Source of the DNA: Haliea sp041746975
GTDB lineage: Bacteria > Pseudomonadota > Gammaproteobacteria > Pseudomonadales > Halieaceae
Length of the DNA stretch: 64,000 bases
Assembly (NCBI GenBank): GCA_041746975.1
Contig: JBGTGB010000004.1
Location: forward strand, 1-64,000
Direction of reading: 5' to 3'
The notes under the pieces are model-generated. The model was not told where the DNA came from. It worked only from the letters and a program-made list of their open reading frames with translations, and searched no databases. Shown here piece by piece: positions 36,702 to 44,718 of this stretch (its first letter is position 1; every line of letters begins with the position of its first letter). Position numbers and translations under genes: made by a program.

Positions 36702-37208
36702 TCAGCGGCTCTGGGGAGAGGTGGCCTCCACTGCGGGTTTGCGCCCCAGGCGCGGGCGCCAGATGGCAATTGCCACGTTGGCGATGGCGAGGGCCAGGAT
36801 CAGCCAGAGGCTACCCCACTCGGTGCGCATCAGCTCCTGCAGCACCTGCGGGTCTATTTCTTCGCTCAGGGCTTGCGCGCTGATGCTGGCCGCCTTCTCC
36901 GCGGGTCCCTGTATGCCCTTGAGTGTACCCTGAAAAATCCATAGCCCCATGGCGGCCTTGACCCAGGCCCAGCCGGCATTGTGGAACGGCGTGTGCATGC
37001 CGAGGGCAAGCAGGCCGGTAAACAGTACCAGGCCCAGAGAGGGTAGCAGCAGGTAGCGCGCGATGGCGGCAATGCCCTCGCGCATCGCGGCATAAGCTTC
37101 CAGGGACGAGGGCTCCGGGCTGACTGTTAGCAGGATCAGGTGGGCGGCCAGGGCGCCGGTCATGCCGATGGCGGCAATGCTGTGGAGAAATTTAAGGCTC
37201 CGGCGCAT
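36702..37208 (-). CDS. Small integral membrane protein
   Basis: 168 aa with about four hydrophobic segments: LHSIAAIGMTGALAAHLILL, YLLLPSLGLVLFTGLLALG, WVKAAMGLWIFQGTLKG, and SLWLILALAIANVAIAIW. A soluble stretch of about 45 residues between helices 3 and 4 has an acidic helix (SEEIDPQVLQELM). Histidines in helix 1 (LHS, AAHL) are reminiscent of DUF2269-like haem or redox membrane proteins, but this is only a resemblance. It ends the cluster that starts with the GNAT and nuclease genes, 10 bp after the nuclease. Confidence 0.75.
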   Translation of the reverse strand: MRRSLKFLHSIAAIGMTGALAAHLILLTVSPEPSSLEAYAAMREGIAAIARYLLLPSLGLVLFTGLLALGMHTPFHNAGWAWVKAAMGLWIFQGTLKGIQGPAEKAASISAQALSEEIDPQVLQELMRTEWGSLWLILALAIANVAIAIWRPRLGRKPAVEATSPQSR

Positions 37209-37218
37209 GAGATTGTAG

Positions 37219-37869
37219 CTACCGGTTGGTGCTCAGGCGCTGCCGCCGGCGCCAGTCCCAGGGTGGGACCGGGTCGCTGGCAGCCCACAGACCTCGCCTG
37301 GCGCTGCGTGCATCCTGTTCGGCAGCCTCCAGCGCGCGTTCGTGGCGAGCGAAGTATTGGTACCACCAGGCATGGCCCTGCTGCACCATGGCCAGGTTGA
37401 TATTCCTGCCATCGGCGTACAGGGTCCCCACCAGCCGCCCGTAGTCGTCGGTTTCGACCACCACGACGCCCAGACGCTTGCCAGTGACCATTGCGGCGAG
37501 CGCCTCCCGGGCCCTGTCGCCGTGGGGCTGGTCGTTTTCCGGGGCGTCGATGCCGAAAAGGCGGATCCGGTGCTGGTCATTGTCGCCGTCGAGCAGGGAC
37601 ACTGTGTCTCCGTCCGCTACCCGGACAATGCGGCCGCGGATATCGAACTGCGGCAAGGGGCTGCCTTCCCTGGCCGCCCCAGTCTCCTCCAGCTTGTCGG
37701 CAGCGTGGCGCCAGCCAGGATCGGGCCCATTATCGCCGGTCACGGTCGCCAGCAGCTGCCGGTGCCAGGTGACTTCCTCGCTCGCGAGGTACTGGAACAG
37801 CGTCAGGCCCAGCAATATCACCGCGACCCGGATCAGGTTTTTGCGAGACAGGGCGGCCACGCGCTTCAC
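37219..37869 (-). CDS. Membrane-anchored thermonuclease (SNase) family protein
   Basis: 216 aa from a GTG at 37869 that overlaps the stop of the upstream GNAT gene (GTGA). The longer frame is antisense-derived and unconserved. An N-terminal membrane anchor (LIRVAVILLGLTLFQYL) is followed by an SNase domain: GRIVRVADGDTVSLLDGD, HRIRLFGIDAPENDQPHG, and ARRGLWA near the end, covering the catalytic Arg-Glu-Arg and calcium Asp positions. It would degrade DNA or RNA at the cell surface or in the periplasm. Confidence 0.88.
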   Translation of the reverse strand: MKRVAALSRKNLIRVAVILLGLTLFQYLASEEVTWHRQLLATVTGDNGPDPGWRHAADKLEETGAAREGSPLPQFDIRGRIVRVADGDTVSLLDGDNDQHRIRLFGIDAPENDQPHGDRAREALAAMVTGKRLGVVVVETDDYGRLVGTLYADGRNINLAMVQQGHAWWYQYFARHERALEAAEQDARSARRGLWAASDPVPPWDWRRRQRLSTNR

Positions 37870-38396
37870 CGCTGGGGCCCGCGACGCAACAGGCAGCTCA
37901 TCAGAGTGATTACCACACCGTTCTTGGTGGAAACGGCCAGCGTTTCCCATCCCAGCGCCTGGTAGAAAGCCGCATGCTCGGGAGTGTACAGGTAGAGCCG
38001 TTCCAGTCCGCGCAGGCGACCCTGCTCGCAGGCGTGGCCCACCAGCTGCTTGCCCAGCCCACGGCCGCGCCATTCCCGGTCTATCCAGAGGTTGGCCAGC
38101 CAGGGCGTGAGTTCAGGCCTGCTGTCCAGGTCTTGTTCAATTACAGAGACTGAGCCGATGACGGTGCTATCGGCAACCAGCACCCAGGTTGAAGGCACCG
38201 GCTGCGTGCCCAGTGAGCGCGCAAGGTCTTCGGCAAAGCTTTCAACCGTATCCTCAGGATAGAGCTCCCGCCACTCGGCCAGATGCGCCGCAGCGAGTAT
38301 GTCCACGGCCTGCGGCCAGTCGTTCAGAGGCAGTATTTCGGCGACAAGCGTGTCACGGGCCTTTAACATCGGTGCCTTACTATTATCGATTGTCAT
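37866..38396 (-). CDS. GNAT-family N-acetyltransferase
   Basis: 176 aa from ATG 38396. The acetyl-CoA-binding core is clear: LANLWIDREWRGRGLGKQLV, then GLERLYLYTPEHAAFYQALGW, the usual motif A and motif B. The acceptor amine is not predictable. An internal ATG at 38369 is a possible alternative start. The gene is divergent from the PhoD-like gene with only 21 bp between starts, and is translationally coupled to the nuclease gene. Confidence 0.88.
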   Translation of the reverse strand: MTIDNSKAPMLKARDTLVAEILPLNDWPQAVDILAAAHLAEWRELYPEDTVESFAEDLARSLGTQPVPSTWVLVADSTVIGSVSVIEQDLDSRPELTPWLANLWIDREWRGRGLGKQLVGHACEQGRLRGLERLYLYTPEHAAFYQALGWETLAVSTKNGVVITLMSCLLRRGPQR

Positions 38397-38417
38397 TTGC
38401 TCAGGATACCGCGCTCG

Positions 38418-40103
38418 ATGATTTCTCGCCGCCATTTTCTCAAGTTGTCCTCCGCGCTCGCGGGCTCTGTCGCCATTTCTACAGCCCTCGGCGGTTGCCA
38501 GGCGAAGCGGGCACAGGCCTCGCTTTCGGCTGCCAGGTTTGCGCATGGCATCGCCTCCGGCGACCCGGGTATGGACAGCGTGCTGCTCTGGACCCGGGCC
38601 ACGCCAGCGGCCGGCGAAGCCTCTCTCGACCTCGCCTGGGAGCTGGCGGAAGACGCCGCTTTCGACAGGGTGATCAGGCGCGGCGAGGTGCGGGCCGACG
38701 CGGGGCGCGACTTCACCGTCAAGGTGGACGTGCGTGACCTCACACCCGGCACTGAGTATTTCTACCGCTTTGCCGCCCGCGATAGCATGACCGCAGTGGG
38801 CCGCAGCAAAACCCTGCCTACTACTGGCGTGCAGCAGGTTCGGCTGGCTGTGTTTTCCTGCTCCAATTATCCGGCGGGCTATTTCCATGTCTACCGGGAA
38901 GGCAGCCGCGTCCCGGACCTGGATGCGTTTTTGCACCTCGGTGACTACCTCTACGAATACGGTAGCGGTGGCTACGCTACCGAAGACGCGGAGGAGTTGG
39001 GGCGTAGCCTGCCCGCTGACAACGACGGGGAACTCTACACGCTGACCGACTACCGCAAGCGTTACGCCCTCTACCGCAAGGACCCGGACCTGCAGGCAAT
39101 GCATGCCGCCGCGCCCTGCATTGCTGTGTGGGATGACCATGAAGTCGCCAATGATGCCTGGCTTGAGGGGGCAGAGAATCACTCTCCCGAGGAAGGGGAT
39201 TGGGGCGAGCGCAAGCTGGCGGCCCTGCGAGCCTGGTACGAATGGTTGCCGGTGCGCCCCCCTGTTGCCGAGGGCAACGAGCAGATCTACCGCAGCTTCG
39301 ATTTCGGTGAGCTGCTTTCCCTGCACATGCTGGACACCCGCATCATCGGCCGCGACCAGCAGCTGGTGTACCGGAATTACGTGGATGCGGAAACCGGTGT
39401 CATGGACCAGGATAGGTTTCGGTCTGACCTCGGCAACCCCGACCGTAACCTGCTTGGGGCCGCCCAGCTGGACTGGCTGGGCGAGCGCCTGGCAGCGTCC
39501 AATGCCCGCTGGCAGCTCCTGGGGCAGCAGGTATTGATGGCGAAGATGCACCTGCCGGCGGACCTACTGGGGATGGAGGATCTGGCCAAACTGCCCCCCC
39601 GGCTCGCCGAAATGGCGCAACTGAAAGCGGCGCTGCTGCGGGGCTCGGCTATTGACCCGGAGCAACAGGTCCGCCTGCAGCGGGTGACGCCCTACAACCT
39701 GGATGCCTGGGACGGCTATCCGGCGGAGCGGGAAAAGCTCTACGCTACCGCGCAGCAGCTGGGCAAGCGGTTGGTTGTGCTTGCGGGCGACACCCACAAT
39801 GCCTGGTACAGCCGTTTGCATGACCGGGAGGGTACGGAGGTTGGTGTGGAGCTGGCGACGGCCAGCGTGACGTCGCCGGGGCTGGAGAAGTACCTGAAGG
39901 TAGAGGGGGCGGAAGCAGTACAGCTGGCGGAGTCGATGACCCTGCTGATTGATGAGCTGCAGTACTGCAACGCGCATCAACGCGGTTTCATGCTAGTGAG
40001 CGTGGCCCCCGATGCATTGGAGGCGGAATGGCTGTTTGTGGATACCATCAAAGAGCCGAGCTACAAGCTCGCTGGCGGTCATCGCCTGTTGCTGGACGCC
40101 TGA
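38418..40103 (+). CDS. PhoD-like alkaline phosphatase, Tat-exported
   Basis: 561 aa from ATG 38418 (TCAGGA upstream). A twin-arginine signal (SRRHFLKLSSALAGSV) ends in a lipobox-like ALGGC, so a Tat-exported lipoprotein is possible. Residues 45-130 are the PhoD N-terminal beta domain (FAHGIASGDPGMDSVLLWTR). The metallophosphatase core shows FLHLGDYLYEYG, IAVWDDHEVANDAW, MLDTRIIGRDQQ and VLAGDTHNAWY. It hydrolyses phosphomonoesters or phosphodiesters outside the cytoplasm using Ca2+/Fe3+. The 3' end overlaps the convergent YaeQ gene by 25 bp. Confidence 0.92.
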   Translation: MISRRHFLKLSSALAGSVAISTALGGCQAKRAQASLSAARFAHGIASGDPGMDSVLLWTRATPAAGEASLDLAWELAEDAAFDRVIRRGEVRADAGRDFTVKVDVRDLTPGTEYFYRFAARDSMTAVGRSKTLPTTGVQQVRLAVFSCSNYPAGYFHVYREGSRVPDLDAFLHLGDYLYEYGSGGYATEDAEELGRSLPADNDGELYTLTDYRKRYALYRKDPDLQAMHAAAPCIAVWDDHEVANDAWLEGAENHSPEEGDWGERKLAALRAWYEWLPVRPPVAEGNEQIYRSFDFGELLSLHMLDTRIIGRDQQLVYRNYVDAETGVMDQDRFRSDLGNPDRNLLGAAQLDWLGERLAASNARWQLLGQQVLMAKMHLPADLLGMEDLAKLPPRLAEMAQLKAALLRGSAIDPEQQVRLQRVTPYNLDAWDGYPAEREKLYATAQQLGKRLVVLAGDTHNAWYSRLHDREGTEVGVELATASVTSPGLEKYLKVEGAEAVQLAESMTLLIDELQYCNAHQRGFMLVSVAPDALEAEWLFVDTIKEPSYKLAGGHRLLLDA

Positions 40104-40642
40104 TCTTCCTTCAACGCCAGCGGGCGCACGGTTACCGATTCGTCGGCGCCATTTAACCAGGCCTCACCGCCGGAGAGCGTGCACTGCAGGGCCAGGCCAC
40201 TGCTTGCCATGGCGGCCAGGGCGCGGACGCCGGCATCGGGTACCTGCCAGACTTCCAGGTGCTTGAAGCGTTCCAGGCTGGGGCCGTGTTTTTGCCACCA
40301 GACCGGCGTGGCCCGGTCGCCGTAGGCATAGAGAATGACCCGCCGCGACCGGGAGCAGGCCTTGCGCAGGCGGTCCGGGTCGGGTGTGCCGAGCTCAATC
40401 CAGGTTTCGATACTGCCGGTCAGGTCCTTTTGCCACAAATCCGGCTCGTCATCCGTGCTGATGCCGCGGCCAAACTCCAGGCGGTCGCTGGCGTTCAGCG
40501 CAAAGGCCAGTACCCGCAGCATCATCCGTTCGTCGGTCTCCGAGGGGTGGCGGGCGAGGGTGAGCGGAAAGTCCGCGTAGTACTGGCGGTCGAGGTCGGC
40601 AATGTTCAGGTCGAGCTTGAAAATGGTGGACTTGAGCGCCAT
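40079..40642 (-). CDS. yaeQ: YaeQ family protein
   Basis: 187 aa, the usual YaeQ length. Family features: ALKSTIFKLDLNIADLDRQ at the N-terminus, LTLARHPSETDERMMLRVL, AFALNASDRLEFGRGIST, and EPDLWQKDLTGSIETWIELG. The fold is a PD-(D/E)XK nuclease-like one (EFGR, DLW, WIELG); the biological role is unknown. YaeQ of E. coli was linked to compensation for RfaH loss. It overlaps the PhoD-like gene tail to tail. Confidence 0.92.
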   Translation of the reverse strand: MALKSTIFKLDLNIADLDRQYYADFPLTLARHPSETDERMMLRVLAFALNASDRLEFGRGISTDDEPDLWQKDLTGSIETWIELGTPDPDRLRKACSRSRRVILYAYGDRATPVWWQKHGPSLERFKHLEVWQVPDAGVRALAAMASSGLALQCTLSGGEAWLNGADESVTVRPLALKEDQASSNRR

Positions 40643-40713
40643 GGCGTCGGCTTATCCGGAATCAGGGTGGAGCACTATAGCGCATGAGTATTCCCGGGGC
40701 ACGAGCCCGGCGC

Positions 40714-41580
40714 TCAGCGCCACAGGCGCGGCACCAGTACCGGCGTGTTCGCCCTGTAGGCCTGCCAGTCCGGGTCGTCACCCCAGCGCCGCTCGGCTTT
40801 GCGTTCCAGCAGTGGCACACCGCTGACCCGGGTCAGCAGCAGGAACACAAACAGGGGCGAGATCAGCGTCAGCCACTGCCAGCCCATCAGCGCCGGTGCC
40901 GCGATCAGGGCAATGCCGCACCAGAGCAGGATCTCCCCGAAGTAGTTCGGGTGTCGAGAGCGGGCCCAGAGTCCAGTGTCGATAAAGCGTTCGCTGCCGT
41001 GGGCGCGACGGAAAGCGCGTTTCTGGTGGTCTGCTGTGACTTCAATAGCGAAGCCAGCTATCCAGAGAATCAGCCCGAAGGCTTCCAGCAGACCCGCGGG
41101 CTCATCGCGACCAGAACTGATCGCCGCCAGCGCGCAGCCGGCAGTAATCAGGACCCACAGACCCTGCAGTGACCAGGTAAAAAGGAACTTGCCGGCGTGG
41201 GGCTTGATCTGGTCGAAGCGGGAGTCGCTGCCGTCCTTGAGTATGCGCAGGAACAGAAAACTGCCCAGGCGCAGGGCCCAGAGGCTGATGCAGCCCGCCA
41301 GCAGCAGGCTGCGGACATCGCTGGCGCCACTCAGACCGACAGCGAGCCAGACTACCGCCAGGTAGGTGCAGGAACCGGTGAGGTCGTAGAATTTCTCGGT
41401 TTGCAGCAGCCACGCCGGCACAAAGGCGAGCCATTGCAGCAGCAGCGCCAGCAGTGCACACACGGCAAATACTGGCCAGGTTCCCCAGCTCGTTCCGGTG
41501 TGACTGCCGGCGAGGGCCACAGCCAGGGCCAGCCCGAGGACGATGGCCATGCGCACAAGAAACCGCTCTGTATTATTCAT
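40714..41580 (-). CDS. DUF1295 / steroid 5-alpha-reductase-like membrane protein
   Basis: 288 aa with about seven hydrophobic segments. The family signature RSRHPNYFGEILLWCG is at about residues 207-222, and FEVTADHQKR-type residues precede it (AIEVTADHQKRAFRRAH). It belongs to the superfamily of isoprenylcysteine methyltransferases and steroid reductases, which use SAM or NADPH at the membrane. The bacterial substrate is unknown. Single gene on the minus strand, 72 bp from YaeQ. Confidence 0.85.
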   Translation of the reverse strand: MNNTERFLVRMAIVLGLALAVALAGSHTGTSWGTWPVFAVCALLALLLQWLAFVPAWLLQTEKFYDLTGSCTYLAVVWLAVGLSGASDVRSLLLAGCISLWALRLGSFLFLRILKDGSDSRFDQIKPHAGKFLFTWSLQGLWVLITAGCALAAISSGRDEPAGLLEAFGLILWIAGFAIEVTADHQKRAFRRAHGSERFIDTGLWARSRHPNYFGEILLWCGIALIAAPALMGWQWLTLISPLFVFLLLTRVSGVPLLERKAERRWGDDPDWQAYRANTPVLVPRLWR

Positions 41581-41636
41581 CCACTGATCCTGGCCGCAGA
41601 TGTGGTTGCAAAACGTCGGACTGAATCGGTGCCGCC

Positions 41637-42344
41637 CTAGAGGGCGGACATCACATCCTCCGCCAGGCCGCGGGCCGTGGCCAGTTCTTCGCTTGGATCA
41701 CGGCCGGTATTGATGGTCAGGTGCAGCAGCTGGTTGCCGCTGACAAAGCTGAGCTGGCGCATTTTTGGCACCCACATGGCCTTGTCACCCACACCGGATA
41801 CAGGTTCTACATCGGCCTGGAAGGTAAATTCCGACTCTCCGGCGCTGGTGGTAACGCCCTCGGACAGCCGTTTCATGGCGGAATCGAAACCCGCCTCTGC
41901 CTGTGCTTTGCTCTCAAAGGCGGGGCTGAAGACGGTGAGTGTGACTTCATCGATGGTGCGGAAAGAGGGCATGGGCACGTCTTCCCCACGTATCTTGCGC
42001 TGCATGTAGTCGGTCATGAGCTGGGCTCGCTGCTGCTCCAGTTCGTCGGCGTTGGCCTTGGCCCAGCTCACGGTGCACAGCGGGTGCGGCGAGTGCCGGC
42101 TGGGGTTGCGGTCAAGCGCCACTTCGTCGCCCAGTACGAACCTGCTCCGGATCATTGCATCGCTGAGTATCGCGCAGGCCAGGGCAGAGTCGGCCGCCCT
42201 GCGTTCGGCCCTGCCTTCATTGCTGGTCTCAGGGGTCGCGGTGCGGGCTTCCCCGACAGGGTTCGCGGCCGAGTCGCCGGTGCCCGTCTCGCCGCAGGCG
42301 GCGACAGCAGCAAGCAGCACCAGGGAAACAACACGGGTCAGCAT
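41637..42344 (-). CDS. Hypothetical lipoprotein
   Basis: 235 aa from ATG 42344, chosen because the signal peptide with lipobox (SLVLLAAVAA-C) starts there. Two further ATGs lie a few codons upstream. Mature residues 30-230 are largely soluble alpha/beta with one internal Cys pair position (CAILSDAMI, LCTVSWAKAN), resembling small periplasmic proteins that bind ligands. VSGVGDKAMWVPKMRQLSF and HLTINTG near the end look like conserved strands. No family recognised. Confidence 0.75.
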   Translation of the reverse strand: MLTRVVSLVLLAAVAACGETGTGDSAANPVGEARTATPETSNEGRAERRAADSALACAILSDAMIRSRFVLGDEVALDRNPSRHSPHPLCTVSWAKANADELEQQRAQLMTDYMQRKIRGEDVPMPSFRTIDEVTLTVFSPAFESKAQAEAGFDSAMKRLSEGVTTSAGESEFTFQADVEPVSGVGDKAMWVPKMRQLSFVSGNQLLHLTINTGRDPSEELATARGLAEDVMSAL

Positions 42345-42383
42345 GCACATGGGGGACAATTCCTCAGGGGGCAGGGACTACGC

Positions 42384-42983
42384 TTAGTCATCCTCGGACT
42401 CCAGTTCAAAGAAAATCGCTTGGTCCACAGTGAACTGTCCATCGGTGATGCGGTGGATGACAGCGCCCTCGGGGCCAACCAGCGTACCCGAGAAAGTTCC
42501 TGCAAATGCAGAGGGACCGATTCGGCTTGCCTCAATACGGGTGGCGTTCAGGGTGCCCTCTTCCATGCCATACATGGTCTTGTAGACCCCGGCCTGGGGC
42601 AGTAGCAGGATGGATGCTTCATCGTCACCCGTAGCGGGCAGTGTGTAGCGTTTGCTGCTGACGCCGGAGGCAAAGCCAAAAGAGACCGATATCTGGCTGC
42701 CGTCGCCGGAGACGCTGGGATAACCGGTGTCGGGGTCGCGCCCGAAACTGACATCCCTGGAATCGAAGCCCCCGAGCACGACGGTGCCTGAGCCCTCGTC
42801 CAGCATCATCCAAATGGCGCCAGAGCCACCATCTCCGGTGACCTCTCCCGGGATGTACCAAGTCCGCGGTTCCCCGTCGACGGTGGCGGTGATGGTACCT
42901 ATGGGGTCGAAATCGGCGTACAGGCTGGCGCTGGGTGTCAGCGCCAGCACCAGTGCGGCGCCAAGCGATCGGACCGGATTCAC
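42384..42983 (-). CDS. Hypothetical secreted protein
   Basis: 199 aa with a signal peptide (SLGAALVLALTPSASLYA). The mature part is beta-rich, with repeated Gly-Asp turns (PDTGYPSVSGDGSQISVSFG), and ends in an acidic tail. No cysteine is present after the signal, so it is not a lipoprotein. It overlaps the TIGR02647-like gene upstream by 4 bp (ATGA), so the two are translationally coupled. Function unknown. Confidence 0.75.
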   Translation of the reverse strand: MNPVRSLGAALVLALTPSASLYADFDPIGTITATVDGEPRTWYIPGEVTGDGGSGAIWMMLDEGSGTVVLGGFDSRDVSFGRDPDTGYPSVSGDGSQISVSFGFASGVSSKRYTLPATGDDEASILLLPQAGVYKTMYGMEEGTLNATRIEASRIGPSAFAGTFSGTLVGPEGAVIHRITDGQFTVDQAIFFELESEDD

Positions 42984-43231
42984 GGCGCCAGCCTCTGCTC
43001 GGCAGTGAGGATCTGTTGCACGAATTGCAGATGCTCCGCAGCCTCGTGCCCCAGTAGAGTCAGGAAGCCCCCGTCCTCATGATCCACCAGCCCTTTCGCG
43101 TGGAGCCGGCTGGCAGCGGCGATGATTTCCGGTGCCGCATTGCTGTGGATTTTCAGTCCGACCTGGGCACTGCTGAGGTCAAACTTCAGCAGCAGGTCAA
43201 TCTCGTCTATCAGATCCGGGGTCAAGGTCAT
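42980..43231 (-). CDS. TIGR02647-like small conserved protein
   Basis: 83 aa. The sequence (LTPDLIDEIDLLLKFDLSSA, then HSNAAPEIIAAASRLHAKGL, then GGFLTLLGHEAAEH) matches my memory of the short TIGR02647 family found in pseudomonads and relatives. The middle resembles a winged-helix fragment. Function not known. It is the first gene of a two-gene coupled unit. Confidence 0.78.
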   Translation of the reverse strand: MTLTPDLIDEIDLLLKFDLSSAQVGLKIHSNAAPEIIAAASRLHAKGLVDHEDGGFLTLLGHEAAEHLQFVQQILTAEQRLAP

Positions 43232-43319
43232 TGCGGCATCCTGGCAGTATTATGCCCCAAGCATAGCGCATTACTGCGCGCCGGGCTGCAGTCCGTGGTC
43301 CGGTGATCCCGGGCGGCTA

Positions 43320-44501
43320 TCAGTCGTTCTGCGGCAGAGGCCCGCGCACGACCGGTTCCAGGCGCACGATAGCGGTCGGCTTGGCGCCGCGGTCGTCAAC
43401 GGCGAGATAGACCAGCCCGTCAGGGCCCTGGCGCACATCGCGGATGCGGCCCAGGCCTTTGACCAGGCTTTCCTCGCGCACCACACGCTGACCGTCCAGT
43501 TCCAGCAGGGTTACTTCCTGCCCCACCAGCCCGCCGGCCAGCAGATGGCCGCGCCAATGCGGGAATGCATCGCCGGTGTACAGTTCGAGGCCGGAAGTTC
43601 CGGTAGAGGGCACCCAGACCTTGGCCGGCTGAGTCATGCCTTCAGCGTGCGTGCCGGCATGGATCGCGCCACCGGAGCTATAGTTGACGCCGTAGCCAAC
43701 CACGGGCCAGCCGTAGTTGGCGCCGGCTTCTACCAGGTTCAGCTCGTCGCCGCCCTGGGGGCCGTGCTCTGTCAGCCACAGATCACCGGTTGCAGGATTC
43801 ATGACCATGCCCTGGGCATTGCGGTGGCCGTAACTCCAGATATCGTCGAGTGCGCCTTTCTGGTCGGCGAATGGATTGCCGGCAGGAATGCTGCCATCCT
43901 CCTTCAGACGCACAACCACGCCGTGGTGATCGGACAGCAGTTGCGCCGGGTGTTGCTCCAGCTCGCCAGAGGGGGGTGCCTGGCGGTCGCCGATGGTGAC
44001 AAAAATATGACCTTTGCCGTCGAAGACGATGCGCGAGCCATAGTGTCCGCGGCCGCGGGAGCTGGCCTCGAAAATTTCCTCTACATCCTGCAGCGCGCCG
44101 TTCTGGTAGCGCCCGCGAACAATGGCGGTAGTGGACTCGTCACCGGGCAGCGGCTTGGAGTAGGACAGGTAAAGCAGGCTGTTGCTGGCGAAATCCGGGT
44201 GTGGAACCACATCGAGTAAGCCACCCTGCCCACGGTAGAACACCTCGGGCAGACCAGTCACCGGTTCGGGCAGCAACTCCCCGTCGCGCACCACGCGCAG
44301 CCGGCCAGGTTGCTCGGTGACCAGCAGCTCGCCATCGGGCAGAAATGCCATGGACCAGGGCCGGATGAGGCCTTCGACCACGGTGACGACCCGGTAGTCG
44401 TGGAAGGCAGAGTAGCGGGTCTCCATTGCGTCCGGTACCTGCGCGCTGGCATGGCCCGCAAAAGACAGTAGTAAGGTAAACATGATCGCCGATGACTTCA
44501 T
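43320..44501 (-). CDS. PQQ-dependent soluble aldose sugar dehydrogenase (YliI-like)
   Basis: 393 aa from ATG 44501. The signal peptide (AIMFTLLLSFAGHASAQ) directs it to the periplasm. Six-bladed propeller features: GLIRPWSMAFLPDGELLVTE, GGLLDVVPHPDF, YGHRNAQGMVMNPATGDLW and GGDELNLVEAGANYGWP, which carry the PQQ-binding Arg/Asn and catalytic His positions of sGDH/Asd. It would oxidise aldose sugars with electrons passing to the respiratory chain. The upstream gap is shared with the divergent TonB receptor. Confidence 0.9.
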   Translation of the reverse strand: MKSSAIMFTLLLSFAGHASAQVPDAMETRYSAFHDYRVVTVVEGLIRPWSMAFLPDGELLVTEQPGRLRVVRDGELLPEPVTGLPEVFYRGQGGLLDVVPHPDFASNSLLYLSYSKPLPGDESTTAIVRGRYQNGALQDVEEIFEASSRGRGHYGSRIVFDGKGHIFVTIGDRQAPPSGELEQHPAQLLSDHHGVVVRLKEDGSIPAGNPFADQKGALDDIWSYGHRNAQGMVMNPATGDLWLTEHGPQGGDELNLVEAGANYGWPVVGYGVNYSSGGAIHAGTHAEGMTQPAKVWVPSTGTSGLELYTGDAFPHWRGHLLAGGLVGQEVTLLELDGQRVVREESLVKGLGRIRDVRQGPDGLVYLAVDDRGAKPTAIVRLEPVVRGPLPQND

Positions 44502-44620
44502 GGCTTGAGCTCCGTCCGTGAATGTGGCCACTCAGTATAGCGGTTTGTCGGGAATCGGGCTAAACGTCGCTAAAAACGTGGCAAACACCGCTGCCTGTCT
44601 GTAATGAAACAGCAATATAT

Positions 44621-44638
44621 CGGTCACCAAAGTGTCAC
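44621..44638 (+). promoter_or_regulatory. Candidate Pho box (PhoB-binding direct repeat)
   Basis: CGGTCAC-CAAA-GTGTCAC: two 7-bp direct repeats separated by 4 bp, an 11-bp period. The E. coli consensus is CTGTCAT-N4-CTGTCAT/C; the core GTCA is kept in both halves. It ends 10 nt before the TAGAAT -10 element, the spacing seen in PhoB-activated promoters, where it replaces the -35 box. Confidence 0.7.
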
Positions 44639-44648
44639 ATTCCAGTTC

Positions 44649-44654
44649 TAGAAT
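44649..44654 (+). promoter_or_regulatory. Candidate -10 element of the receptor promoter
   Basis: TAGAAT, five of six matches to TATAAT, placed 10 nt after the Pho box. No good -35 lies 17 nt upstream, which fits activator-dependent transcription. The predicted start would be about 60 nt before the receptor ATG. Confidence 0.6.
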
Positions 44655-44718
44655 CGCGCGGTTGGGAAACAACTGCCGACGCGGCTGAGTTCGCGCGGAT
44701 ATCACTCTCGAGGGGATC

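Larger units (their letters stand above)
44502..44718. promoter_or_regulatory. Divergent promoter region with PhoB-type promoter
   Basis: The 217 bp between the sugar dehydrogenase and the receptor. Rightward elements are listed separately. The segment 44544-44640 is AT-richer than its surroundings. No clear leftward -10/-35 pair was found for the dehydrogenase. Confidence 0.6.

Noticed and set aside
38380..38417. Possible Pho box upstream of the PhoD-like gene
   Set aside because: Only one TTGTCAT half-site is visible and no second repeat at an 11-bp period.
38397..39551. Long minus-strand extension ahead of the GNAT gene
   Set aside because: Antisense to the PhoD-like gene; GNAT homology starts near 38396.
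43122..44219. 365-codon plus-strand frame
   Set aside because: Entirely antisense to the PQQ sugar dehydrogenase; composition is that of a high-GC shadow frame.
44595..44612. LexA-like CTGT...ACAG upstream of the second receptor
   Set aside because: Spacings are 6 and 10 bases, not the 8 required for a LexA box.
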